64,000 nt of DNA. Origin: Abelmoschus esculentus (lineage: Eukaryota; Streptophyta; Magnoliopsida; Malvales; Malvaceae). The notes under the pieces were generated by a model that had not been told where the DNA came from, ran no database searches, and was given only the letters and a program-made list of their open reading frames with translations. The DNA lies in assembly GCA_035048815.1 (NCBI GenBank), contig JAUCBN010000062.1, forward strand, positions 6,334,001-6,398,000, given 5' to 3'. Shown in pieces: positions 1 through 11,151 of the stretch (the first letter of the stretch is position 1; each line of letters starts with the position of its first letter). The position numbers were made by a program, and so were the translations under genes.

Positions 1-3000
1 TCAACTCTCACAAAAAGAACATAACTCAAAGAGAAACCCTTTTTCTTATTTAAGATCAATAACAAACTCCTGACAACCATAACGGTTTTCATACTACCAC
101 CGTCGAACTAGCCCTCTTTTTGATATCCTCCCACATATCAGGTAACCATCTAAGCCTTTCACTAACCTCAACTCCACACAATGATGCTCAACCAACAAGC
201 CTCAAATTAACTTAACACAAAACTGTTAAACATCGTCTTAAGCAAACCCATCAACAACAACACCTCCACTAAGAGACATGGTAACCATAACATAATATCT
301 CAACATACCATCCATCCACCTATAGATGATAAAACCCGACACTCAAACGGAAACCATCGTTGGCCTCAAAAACCTCGAATCTTAACATATTATAGATACA
401 CCAGTCACCCATCTTTCCAATGGGACTTAGAAACCCAAGAAAAACCGTACTCAAACAAACGATTGATCCACCAACACTCATAGGAAAACTCCATACCATC
501 CCCAAAACTTTACCACCAAACTCATGATGAGTCTTTCAGAATTTACCTTGGCACCTTGACTTATACCAAAACCCAAAGAAAAAATGATACTCCAACTTAA
601 CTTATCGGCAGGATAACATCCACCCATAATTCAACCATATCCAAAACAAGCCCACTTAAAAACACTTGCTCCCAAACTTCTACCACAACATCGTACCACC
701 AAACACCTAGAAAAGATTACCATATGCCCTAATTAAGATACCACTCCAACTCGGCACCCTTCGAAACAACCATGCAGCTCATATAACATAAAAGCTTCTC
801 AATACAAAACTAAACCTTGCCAAACACATCCTCAACTAGACCCTCAACAAACATCTAACCACGACTTATCCCTGACCAACTTAACCAAGGTAGAGTCCCG
901 CTCATAGCTCCACCATTTTACGAGGTCTCCACATAGATTAACCGATCAACTTCCCTCGTAATTCCTCAACAACCCTGACTTACCCCACAAAATAAACTCC
1001 CATCGCAAGCATCTTTATGTAAGCCAAGTCATCCTCGATAGCTAACATTCCACAAAACATACCATACAAGGAACTTACCAACTTTGTGCCAATACCCAAC
1101 ATTATACTCATCTCAACGATAATACCTCCAACTTAAGGTTTAGCTACCACAACTAACTCAACACCATATTTCAAACTTTAAGATCCACACATTGTTAAGT
1201 GCCTTGACACTTAACTCAAAACTCCTTCCCAAAATCAACTCATCGATAAACCAACTCTTATCCCACCTATACCACAACAAAATCCAAGCTTGTAAAACTA
1301 TTCCTTCTACTCGCTCCAAAATCTCTTTTTTTTAACAACCTTGCCAAAGAAGTATCCATATTGATGAAACATCCACAAACATGAACCCACTAAACACAGA
1401 CTCTCACAACACTTTTCGATAAAAGCAAGCCCACAAGATCGAACAACTGATACAAACCATAAACTGTCCAGCGGTCCTCGATACACCACTTCAAACATTA
1501 CCACAACCTAACTTTAACCGAGGTAAACCCAACTTAACTCCTTATAAACACAACATGTGCACTTTTCTCCTTTACAGCACAACTAAACCTCTCAGGGTCA
1601 CAACAAACCATGATTCAAACCCATGATACCACAACTCCCATACTAATATATATCCTACTTTATTTTCAAAACTCCGACCAGTACTCCTCACAGAAAAACA
1701 CCAGATCGGTCATAACCCCCGATCAAACCGCACACTAAACTATACCACAAAGGATTCCCCGTTCTTTCTTTTTTTTCATCAAACATGTCGATTAAACAAA
1801 ACACCTCTTTTTTTCCTAAAACAAAACCACACTACACTAAAAAACACCAAACCGCATTACATTACATGACATACTACAACCTTATTACAACCTCCAAACC
1901 CCAACTGGTGAGAATCCGCAAAACTCAACCTTACATCTCTTAATAACCAACTCAAAACTAACCATAACTCAGGGTATTCCCCTCGGGTTCAAACACTCAC
2001 AACTCCGCCCAACTAACCAATCTTTATTCTGGATTATACCTTAACCAAAAGAGTAATTCGCCCATAGCATATCAAGCTCAAGACCAACAAGGAGGCTCTT
2101 TCAATACACCCATTTTTTTTAACTTCAAACCACCAACCATGCACCACTTCCATCTTCAAAGGACATACCCGTAAGTGTGAACAAATGTATGTATGATTTC
2201 CTGTATGCCCTCATAAATGCCTGTGCAAGTGCATGTAAATGCAATTTCTAATGTCATGCTTGGGAATGCATGCATGTCCTACAATATCTATAGATATATA
2301 CGTATAGGTGCTCTTACAATATGCATGATTATTGTTCACACTCATAAATAACATCCTCAACTCCAACAGTCCAACTACTAACTTGCAAACCTCTCCCAAA
2401 CATCAACACATAAAACCTTCGAAGCCTGGTACTCATAGAGTACACAACTCTGCAATGCTCCGAATGTTCTCTAAACATTCGATTCATCCTGCATATCAAC
2501 ACTCTGAAACCTTCTAGGGTACTCTTAGAGACGTAGCCACCTGCTACACACAACCACATTAGGTTCCCAGACTGAGCTGATCCAAAATCCCTTTCACACT
2601 CAGACAGGATTGAGGACTTAGTCGACTCAAAATCTGTCATCTCAACACCAAATCATAACATGAACTCGTCGATCCTCCACAACTCCTCTATTAACAAAAC
2701 TCAACTCTCTTATCAGTCCTATATCAGAAAACATCAAAATTTTACAATGAATAAGAACATATATATATATATTTACAAAATAATAAGGCCAGCACAAAGC
2801 AAGTTCCAAGTAGCTCAAGTATAATATAAAACTCTTTTTTTCTAGTAGTAGTTATAGCAATGGGTCTCCCGGAATATTTCCCCCAATAAAACAAATTCAA
2901 ATATTACATGACACAACAACCATATACCATGATATCAATACCATCTCATCAAAGCATAATAAAATCACCATGCTTATCCACACAATAGTCATACAATGCT

Positions 3001-3281
3001 CAAACCATTCTTTTATCAGCAAAAGATCATGTTTACTTTCATTTATCAACCCATGATATATTAATGAAACAAGATAAAATTATACTAGCATACACCACAT
3101 TGTTAAACAAGACCATTTCTAGCATACCATAACATAAATCAAACATTTAGCATTAATACTTAGCAACGTGCTTGCATTTAAACAATAATCAATCACTGTG
3201 CATAGTAGAATAATAGTCCATGTTATACAACAAACGAGATACATCACCATCTTAAACATCGACTCCCCAAAAGATTCTAAA
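1..3281 (-). mobile_element. Degenerate leader/internal part of a minus-strand LTR retrotransposon
   Basis: This stretch lies downstream, on the minus strand, of a tRNA-Met-type primer-binding site, so it should be the leader and start of the internal region of an LTR element. No recognisable gag or pol protein is seen; the longest open stretch (2329-2640, minus, 103 codons) resembles no family I know. The plus strand is strikingly poor in G from 1 to about 2650 (in lines I counted, C is roughly three to four times as frequent as G). The minus strand is therefore G/T-rich, like the untranslated parts and LTRs of other elements here. 2760-2771 is an (AT)n run. Identification rests only on the primer site and is weak beyond that. 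Confidence 0.4.
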
Positions 3282-3297
3282 CCTGGCTCTGATACCA
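3282..3297 (-). other. Primer-binding site, tRNA-iMet type
   Basis: Read on the minus strand this is TGGTATCAGAGCCAGG, complementary to the 3' end of plant initiator tRNA-Met, the usual primer of minus-strand DNA synthesis. It lies 5 bases downstream of an LTR end (...GGTTACA). It sets the orientation of the element (minus) and marks 3303 as the LTR edge. Confidence 0.8.
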
Positions 3298-3302
3298 CCA
3301 AA

Positions 3303-4313
3303 TGTAACCCCCTTAGACCGGCCTAGACGGAACCGACTCTAACAGATTACACGGGGAATATCGAACCAAACCCGCGAAGGCCTGATCCGATAAACAACCC
3401 TGAAAATGTTATATAATTTTTTTATCTTATCTAAAGGCATAATTATGATCCTATATGTTTCGATTTCATGCAAAACAAAAACGGAAGAAATTCAACCATA
3501 ATTGAGCACTCGATTAACACATGAGCAACTTAAGGACTAAAACGTGAATCTCTTAAATTCTATTGGCAAGGTAGAAATTCATTCCATAAAAGATCAACTA
3601 AAGATACAAAGAACACCCACGATAAATTTCAAACCAAACGAAGCATTCTAACATCATCAATTACATGCTTCACTAACTAGGCACCAAAATGTAAAACTTT
3701 TAATTTCTAGGGACTACTTCCAATTTAAGTTAGCCAAATTGAAATTAAGTCAACTTTATGCATCAAGGTGAAATGTCAACTCAAAATAACATTCATAGCT
3801 ACCATAATTAAACATAGAAAGATATCCGGGACTAAAATGCAAAACCGACAACTATCAACTAATAACCAATCAAAGGTTTCGAAACCTTCATTAAAAGTTT
3901 CGAAGTTTTTCTTTGAAAGTTTCGAAACTTTCATTCCAGTAAGGTTCTAATATCCAACTAGCCCGCAAGGTTTCGAAACCTTCCTGGAAGTTTTGAAACA
4001 ATTTGATAAAGGTTTCGAAACTTTCCCTAAGGTTTCAAAACTATATGCCCAGAAACATAAAATTAATCCCTTTTAAGTAGATTTAACTCATTCAAAACAC
4101 CACCAATGATCACCATTAACTATATGCATAATTCCTAGGCACCAAGAGCAACTTAAACATCCAATACATACTCGAGTTCAAATAATCAAAGCAACGTTTG
4201 TAAAACAAAAGCCAATTATTACAACAATGTAACCATAACCCATTGCTCTCTTACTACTACTACATTTTAGAACACATACTTGAGCTATTCATTGACATAC
4301 ACTTGGAACCTTG
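3303..4313 (-). mobile_element. 5' LTR (probably partial) of the minus-strand element
   Basis: On the minus strand this segment ends in GGGGGTTACA, five bases before the primer-binding site, so it is the 5' LTR. Its own 5' end is not defined, because the truncated Athila-like element begins at 4314. It contains a cluster of GTTTCGAAAC palindromes (about 3874-4051). The stretch 4236-4313 is an inverted copy of about 2801-2870. No second LTR of this element is visible. Confidence 0.5.
3874..4051. repeat. Cluster of GTTTCGAAAC palindromes
   Basis: At least five copies or half-copies of the palindrome GTTTCGAAAC lie in under 180 bp, flanked by AAGG or CTTTC, for example near 3874, 3896, 3918, 3969 and 4012. 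It has the same layout as the GTATCGATAC clusters at three other loci in the window. Confidence 0.75.
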
Positions 4314-5642
4314 TGCTGCGTGTCAAAAGTGCGCAATTAGTGCAAGTGGACACATCGCAAGTAATAAAGTGATCAGTATAATCGAGTATCGTCTCCACAG
4401 GGATTGGTATACTTAATATGCCTTCTTCGTCTTCTTGCTCTGTAAAAATAAAGAGACAGGTATTTAGGGTTTGGATGAAACTAAATAAATTGAAATAAAG
4501 AAAACTAAGAATAAGGATGAGATCTGATTAATAGAGAGAGGGCAGGATCCAATTGTGTTGTATTGTGGATTTGATTGACTTGTCTCTGTCCAATGAAATT
4601 TTATATCACTGCCTCGGTAGTACTGCAGATTACTGCCTTGGCAGCGACGATACTTGTCCGCCGTGGCAATCCCTTGCTCGTGGGTGGACTTTACCAAAGT
4701 TCGGCAAAGTGTCCTTGGATGACTCCGCTTATCCCTAAGTCGAAGTACTGTTGATGACTAGTCCTTGATGATACCTCCCGACGTGAATTAATTATACTCA
4801 CCAACCAATCTCAGACTTTTTTAGCCGTTGAAACTCTTAACATATCCCTAGGTCGAGTTAGCATTTTGCGATTGAAACACCGTACTTATCCCTTTCGTGA
4901 ATCTAACTCTCCCGAGTCTAGATAAATAGATTACTCACAAACTTCTCTCCCGAGCTTGAATGTAAGAACAAAGAATGGCAAAGGATAAGCAAACCTTGAT
5001 AGTTTTATTGCATTGAAACAAAGAACAAAGTACAATCTCCTCTCACAAGTACTCGACAACCTTCACCTAAACCCTAAGAAAACTTAGAACATAATTTGAG
5101 AGAAAGAAAACAATAAATCTTAGGGTGAACTCTCTAAGAATCGGCTCCCTTATTCCTTTAGACGGGTAGGTCTTATATAGGCTTGGCCTAGGGCAAACCT
5201 TTCCTAAGTAGAATATAACTTGGAGTAGGGAACAAGTCATGTACATAAATAAAATATTTCCAAGTTTATTTCAACTAAGAAGCTTTCCCGCATGGCCTTG
5301 TCTTGGGCTTTTCCTCGTGCTCACCAACTCCGATCCATGTGCTGCATGTCCAAAAACGTCCCTTGTATTTTTCTCTTCCAATCACCTACAGTATCGCTTC
5401 CTGTCTTTCTGCTGCTGCCTCGGCATCCGGTCCTGCTTCAGCCATGTTGCTGCCGCGGCAATAGTTTATCCTGCACAGATGTAAAAATACAGTAAAACTT
5501 GTCTTTTCTGTAAATATCATCTTTATAAGCATAACTTCTAAATATATCACATTAAGTATATGCATTAGTCCGAGTAGGTGTAGATTTAGTGATTAATGCC
5601 CATAAAAGGTGTAAAAAGTGATAGTGAGTTGAGCACTTATCA
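4314..5642 (-). mobile_element. 3' LTR of a truncated Athila-like Ty3/gypsy element
   Basis: The segment starts TGCTGCGTGTC and ends GAGCACTTATCA on the plus strand. It is a clear homologue over its whole length of the solo LTR at 30007-31316, which fixes both ends. Just beyond 5642 the plus strand reads CACCCTCAAACTCGAAC, the complement of the polypurine tract (GAGTTTGAGGGTG) that precedes a 3' LTR in Athila-type elements. The element therefore runs on the minus strand, with its coding part to the right. No target duplication can be tested because the other end is lost. Confidence 0.85.
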
Positions 5643-6621
5643 CACCCTCAAACTCGAACTATTGTTTGTCCTCAAGCAATGCAAACCATCAATTTGCCAA
5701 ACTCTATTCTCTCTTGGTCTTATGTTTCCATCTATTCTCCCCACCATAACTATGCCTATTCTTTAGACTTAACCTTTCGGCTACCTCAAGGGTTTACCTA
5801 GAAACAAACTATAAGATTTGGTGAGTGTGTGCATTTTTGTGGACAAGTTTGATTAAAGGCTTTGTTAGATAAACTCTAAGTTCAAGACAAATAGATTTTG
5901 GTTAAGTGTTCTCTTATTTTCTAAACCACCAATTCTTGAGCCAATTTCGGGCACCTCAAGGATTGTGTTTTTCTCATCACTAATTCTTTCTTTCTTTTTG
6001 ATATTCCTTGTAGCATACTAGAGCCAATTTCGGGCACCTCTAGCATGAAGAAGAGTAATTCCTAGAACCGGTGATAGGCACCTCTAGTCACTTGCCCAAA
6101 AATCTAAGTCTTTATCACCTAAGTTCATTAAAAGAATTCCTATAATCCAACAAGTCCCAAAAGTGTTTTTAAAATTTATCTTATAGTAAGCTTCTAAGTT
6201 TTCATCCTTGAGTATCCTAAGGTTAAACCTTCTTAGCAGGACCTAACCATGGTAAGGAGAAAGATTTTTATAGCCTTAAAGAATAAACTAAGGCAATACT
6301 GATGATGCGCAGTGCAAAAGTATAGGAAATTGATTCAAGTAAGGCGGGGAGCATAAAAAATTAAAAAAAATTCACTTAAATACTCCCTTTTCTTGGCAAG
6401 GCCTCGGCAGTAGATTGCCTTGATAGAGGCTCTACACCCCCAAACTCGAACCAAGCATTGTCCTCAATGCTTTATATTAGAAGGAAATAGTGGGCAACAA
6501 TAATATGAAATGAAAGAAGCAGCATATAAGGAAACAAAACATCAAATAATATTGAATATAAAAAATTTTAAAGGGACTCCGAAGAGTTGCTTGTAACAAT
6601 TTTTCTTCGGGGTCGTACTGC
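5643..6621 (-). mobile_element. 3' untranslated region of the truncated Athila-like element
   Basis: This is the non-coding stretch between the last reading frame and the 3' LTR. It has the polypurine tract at its LTR-proximal end (5643-5660). Three 26-nt stem-loops occur (minus-strand reading) at 6062-6087, 6018-6043 and 5935-5960, with the shared loop core GTGCCCGAAA or a variant. The same triplet is present in the two other Athila-like elements at 8133-28883 and 56661-63649. Confidence 0.75.
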
Positions 6622-7263
6622 TTATTGCTTCATTCTGGGTGAGGGCGATGGCTGAGTTTTTGCTTGCCGGGACGATTGGACTCTTGTTGGTGGTGTCCGT
6701 TGCACTGGAGCATCCACTTCTTCTCCTTCTTCCTCGTCGGCGATCTCCTCGGTGATCATGATGTTCGTCCCACCTTCATTGGCTGCGGCTACCCCGGTAT
6801 GATGTGTACTAGGTCCGGCAGCGGTTGAGCTTTGGTGTACATAGGCATCTATCTCAGCTGATAGACTGCCCATGATGATGGGGGATCGTGGTAGAGTGCT
6901 GAATACTGCCCTCATCTTTGATGGTCTTCTGCTGGCAGATGATGCTGCGGCAGAGTCTGTTGCCCTAGATGGGCCGGCAGCATGGAATTGTGGTTGAGGG
7001 CCCGCGTGGAAGAACGGTCTCGGTGCTCCTGGAGCTGGTGTAGTCTCTGTATAGGGTGCAGCTGTGACAAACATGTTGCTTGGAAATTCTGGAAACTGCA
7101 CCCCTTGGTCTAGAAAGGCATGGAGCATCATTTGGGCAAGTGTGCTGTTGAAGTTTCTTTGATACTCCATGTATCTCTGTTGCCTAAGATCCATCGTTGT
7201 CATACTTTGTAGTATCTCCTGGTAAGGGTCTGCTGCGGTAGTGGTGTGGGCAGTATCAGGCAT
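6622..7263 (-). pseudogene. C-terminal part of the Athila ORF (plant transposon protein type)
   Basis: The open frame of 213 codons is rich in Pro, Ala, Ser and Thr. Its start has the mixed Gln/Met pattern (MTTMDLRQQRYMEY) common at the C-terminal end of the second, env-position ORF of plant Athila-like elements. The tail is basic. It lies where that ORF belongs, directly upstream of the stem-loop-bearing 3' untranslated region and the LTR. Upstream of residue 1 the element is cut off, so the N-terminal plant-transposon-protein domain is missing. Codon composition is more GC-rich than the surroundings. I do not regard it as a host gene; function of the ORF product is not known. Confidence 0.6.
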
Positions 7264-8132
7264 GTCTGTCGTGCCAGGTTTGAATCCCCTAGGTAGTATG
7301 TCTTTTTAAATTTTTTTCTCCTTCAATCAGGTGGTGACATGTGTCACCATCTAATTAAATAATTTTATTATATCAAAATTAAGATTAAATTAAAAAAATA
7401 TACGAATGACAGGAAATAAATGTGTAATTATTCCATTTTATTTTTACCTGCCACGTCATCAAGTCCGTTAGTTTTTAACGGTCGGTGGCTATTTCGATAC
7501 CATTTTAATAGTTCACTGGTGTATTTAACGCATTTTAAAGTATAGTGGCCATTTCGATACCAACCTCATAGTATTGTGGCTATCCGTGTAATTTACCCTT
7601 TAATTTTTAGGGTATAAGGTTTACGGTTTAGGATATAAAAAATTAGGGTTAAGATTTAGAATTCAATTTTTTAAAATTTTTTAACAAGAAGTACAGAAGG
7701 ATGTACGATTAAAGAGCAAAGGATTTCTACTCCTCCATTTTCTGTGTCCCTGTATATGTTCTGTCTATAATCATTTATGAGTCATATATAAAATTTTAAA
7801 ATATTAATAGAATAAAATTTTAGATATCTATTTTAGTTAAAATATAGGTTAAACTCCTATTTCAAAGTATAAATAATTTAAGTATTTATTTCTGAATTAA
7901 GCTTTTATTAAATAATAAAATGGATAAATAAAATCCAGTTATTAATTGAAGATTATTAAAGTAAATCTTTATGGTAGAGGTATTCATTACTGGGTATCCA
8001 TTTTTCAGGTACCCTAAAAATCAATTTTAGATTCTTTTGGGTATCAATTTTTAGGTCTGTGTCACAGTCCATTTATATCGGGTACCCATTATCTAGTACC
8101 CACAAAATTCGGGTATCCGACTAATCGAGTAT
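7264..8132. other. AT-rich intergenic DNA with MITE-like end and GGGTACCC-type repeat
   Basis: No gene is seen. 7480-7600 reads on the minus strand as a run ending at GGTAAATTACACGGATAGCC, with repeated 'GGCCACTATACTTTAAAA / ATGGTATCGAAAT' phrases. This resembles the terminal part of Mutator-like MITEs common in plant intergenic DNA. 7985-8128 has repeated GGGTATCC / GGTACCC / GGGTACCC words, also found at 29199-29290 on the other side of the inserted Athila-like element. Both stretches therefore belonged to one pre-insertion locus. Confidence 0.35.
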
Positions 8133-9458
8133 TGTTAATTGTTTAAAAGTTCTAATTTTATTACCCTTTTTACTCATATTAATGTTAGACTTAAGCACAT
8201 TATTAGTTGCATTTTTAGTTATTTCATGCATTTTCACTTGATTTCCTGAGTTGTCATATTTAATTTTCGTTTTGGTTGAAATTTGTGGAAAAAGATATTG
8301 CCTTGTTGTATTTCCTTGTTTGCATGAATCAACACCTTGATGATTAGCTACCGTTTGGAAGGAATCTCAAGAAGATAAAGTCAATTTTTGAAGACAAGGA
8401 AAGATTTAGAAGAATAAAGTAAAGATGGAAAGAATTGATAGAAATCAAGTAAGAAATGAAATTTTCTTTCATGATTATTTCAAATTCAAGCTTTATCCTA
8501 TCACCTAAGTTGACCAAGGACTTTTCAAATATAGATCTTTTCGTCTAGCTAGACAAGAGGCGAGATTGAGAGAGAGTGAAGCAAGGGCTATTGATTTCAT
8601 CTTTATTTTTCCATGTGTTTATTCGAGTGATGTTGGGAGGATTTTATTGTTTAATACTTTGCCCAGCCATGAACTAAATTAAGTTGGATTGAGTTATTTT
8701 ATTTTGTGGATTAGTTTATGTTTGAATTCTATCTATGTGTTTGATGTGTTCTTACTCAAGGTTTGTTTATTCTTGGTACTTATTTGGTTTGCGAGAAAAT
8801 TGGGAAAGAACCCTGTAAAACAATTCATTTATCTAATATCGGGAGTGTTAGATTCATGAAACGAATAAGCATGATTCAAAACAAGTGCTTGAGAACGAAT
8901 CCGGCTTAGGGATAAGTTAAGGATTTCAACAGCTGACATGAATGCAAGATTGGTTATTGTACACCTTTGATTAACACAGGAATGTATCATCAAAGATTGT
9001 ACAATTAACAAAGTTTTGGGTTAGGGATAATGCAGATCATTGAAGAACGATTCGCTGAACCTTGAGAATAGTCACCAAAATTGCCCAAGCAATTCCCTTA
9101 CTTGCAAATGCCCAAGCATTCGAAGAATTGACTAGGCAATCTGATTAAGCCCAATTGTTAGAATAATTGAGCGGTGCGAGCACTCACTTAAAGAAAGAAG
9201 GATTCATTCATCCATCACTCTAAAATTCAATACAACCCAACTTCATCTCTCTTATTGAACACTCTAGTTTACTTTAATTGCTTGTTTTATTAATTTACTT
9301 TATTTAATCTCAATTCTGTAACAAATTGTGTTTTATTTTTAGTGCGAGAAATTAGATTTTAGAAGGAGAATCAATCCCTGTAGAAACGATTCTATTCTAT
9401 ACTATAATTTGCGACGTGTACACTTGCACCTATTGCAAAGCACTTTAAACAAGCAATA
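8133..9458 (+). repeat. 5' LTR of the Athila-like element
   Basis: It starts TGTTAATTGTTT and ends GCAATA, where the ancestral end was presumably GCAACA as in the related LTR ending at 63649. It is preceded by AGTAT. It aligns along its length with 27587-28883. No gene lies in it; a region of about 150 bp near 9050-9180 with repeated 'TTGCC(C)AAGCA/GAGCAATTCCC' words is shared by all the Athila LTRs here. Confidence 0.92.
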
Positions 9459-9464
9459 AGTTTT

Positions 9465-9482
9465 TTGCACCGTTATCGGGGA
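9465..9482 (+). other. Primer-binding site, tRNA-Asp type
   Basis: TTGCACCGTTATCGGGGA sits 6 bases after the LTR. It matches the Athila consensus TGGCGCCGTTGCCGGGGA, complementary to the 3' end of tRNA-Asp, at 14 of 18 positions. Three of the four changes are G-to-A or C-to-T transitions, as expected from decay of methylated cytosines. Confidence 0.8.
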
Positions 9483-9570
9483 TTGGCAATAACGATTGTT
9501 TTATTTTCTTGCATTTTTATTTCTTTAAAGTTTAATTTTCTCGGATTCAAGGAGCTTACCAATTTAGGTT

Positions 9571-10500
9571 TTGTTGCTATGTATGACTAGTGCAAGACCA
9601 ACAACACAAGAGCATTCATTTGAACGCAAGATAGAACAAGTATTTCGTCGAAGGAGACGTGAACAACGAGCAACAATGACAGATCATATTCATCTCATTA
9701 GCAATCAAAATGTCATGGCAATAGGAGAAAACATATCTGAACAACAACTAGCTCGTGTTAGGCGCATGGCTATTCGAGATTACTTGGAGAAAGATCTTAA
9801 TGGATTAAACCCAAGAGTTGTTGCACCGAAAATTGAAGCAACTCATTTTGAGTTAAAGCCAATGATGTTCAATATGATCAATTCAATTGGTCAATTTGGC
9901 GGATCAACAACCGAAGATGCTCAACAACATATCAAATCAATCTTGGAGATCTGCAACTCATTTAAAATACAAGGAGTCCATGAGGATATCTTAAGGCTTA
10001 AATTGTTTCCTTATTCTTTAAGAGATAGAGCCAAAACGTGGTTAAATAGTGTTCCATCTGGATCTATAGGATATTTGACAAAATTATGTCGTGATTTTCT
10101 TGCTTGATTTAGTTCCACTAATTTGACTGATAGGTTACATAATGAAATCACTTCTTTTCGGCAGGTAGATGATGAATCTATGCACGAAGCTTGAGAGCGA
10201 TATAGAGAACTTCTACACAAATGCCCCATGCATGGATTCCCATTATGGACGCAAGTGATGATGTTCTATAATGTTGTGAACACGTCAACAAGGATGATGT
10301 TATATGTCTCGACAAATGACATACTCCTAGAAAAGTCCGTAGAGGAATCAATAGAGATTTTAGATCGCCTAGCCAAGAATAATTATCAGTTCCCAAATAC
10401 TAGGCGAGGAGAAGTCAGACATAACGACATTGAGCTTGATACATCATACTCAATTTCTACACAATTGGCTACCTTAACTAATTTGATTAAGAATATGTAA
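9571..10500 (+). pseudogene. Athila-type gag (capsid), interrupted by stops
   Basis: The first 178 codons contain the conserved Athila gag stretch (FELKPMMFNMINSIGQFGG, then LRLKLFPYSLRDRAKTWL). Reading continues in the same frame past a TGA at 10105-10107, where relatives have a basic residue, and a TGA near 10193, where relatives have Trp, to 10500. Capsid protein would package the element RNA in the cytoplasm. Both stops are explained by single C-to-T or G-to-A transitions. An alternative start is the in-frame ATG at 9676; the gag domain begins about residue 80. Confidence 0.85.
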
Positions 10501-11151
10501 CTTCCTAGTAACACACATGAGATCAAGGTATTGAATTCCTTTTGTGATTTATGAAATGGTGACCATGATTCTTTTGAGTGTTCGAAGAACCCAGAGTCAA
10601 GAGTTTACGTTGGAAATTATAATCGGAACAATGCGATGTCCTTAGAGCAATCCAAACAATGCTCTCAATCAAGGCAGTTTGAACACACAAGTATCAGGAT
10701 TCCATCATAATATGCCTCGGCAACAAATGTCGCAATAACATTCAACACAATATAGTTCTTTGGAAAATAATCTTAATGCTTTTATGTTAAAAATTGAATC
10801 TTATATGGTTGAGAATAGTAATTTTATGAAAATGACTGATGGTTTTATTAACAGGACTGAGATGCAGTTGTAGAACCAAGAAGCAACACTAAAAACTTTG
10901 GAAACATAAATTGGTCAATTTGCATAGAATTTAAATACAAGACCACAAGGTGGTTTACCTAGAAACACTGAGATCACCAAGGGAATTGGCCATAAGCAAT
11001 GTAAGAATATTACTACTCAAAGTTGATTAAAAATTAATGATGACTCTGTGCAAGAAAAAGAACATCTAGTGAAGTTGAAACCGTACAAAAAGATGAAACT
11101 GATGAAAAGAAGGATGAATTAGAACATACCGAGGCAAGTCCTGATGCCATG
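10501..11151 (+). pseudogene. Athila gag C-terminal region with broken zinc knuckle
   Basis: The remains of the nucleocapsid end of gag. At 10537-10578 a CCHC-like knuckle reads C-D-L-stop-N-G-D-H-D-S-F-E-C, the second cysteine being replaced by TGA. Downstream lies a Gln/Asn-rich region with 'QNQEATLKTLE' and 'QFA..LNTRPQGGLP' type phrases typical of the gag-protease linker of this family. Several stops and frame changes are present; the product cannot be made. Confidence 0.6.

Noticed and set aside
2329..2640. 103-codon minus-strand frame as gag of the leftmost element
   Set aside because: No gag motif or zinc knuckle, and the skewed base composition alone favours open frames on that strand. 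Kept only as part of the leader.
6622..7263. 213-codon open frame as a possible host gene
   Set aside because: Position between LTR, stem-loop region and truncated internal sequence, and its Athila-type composition, fit the element's own third ORF.
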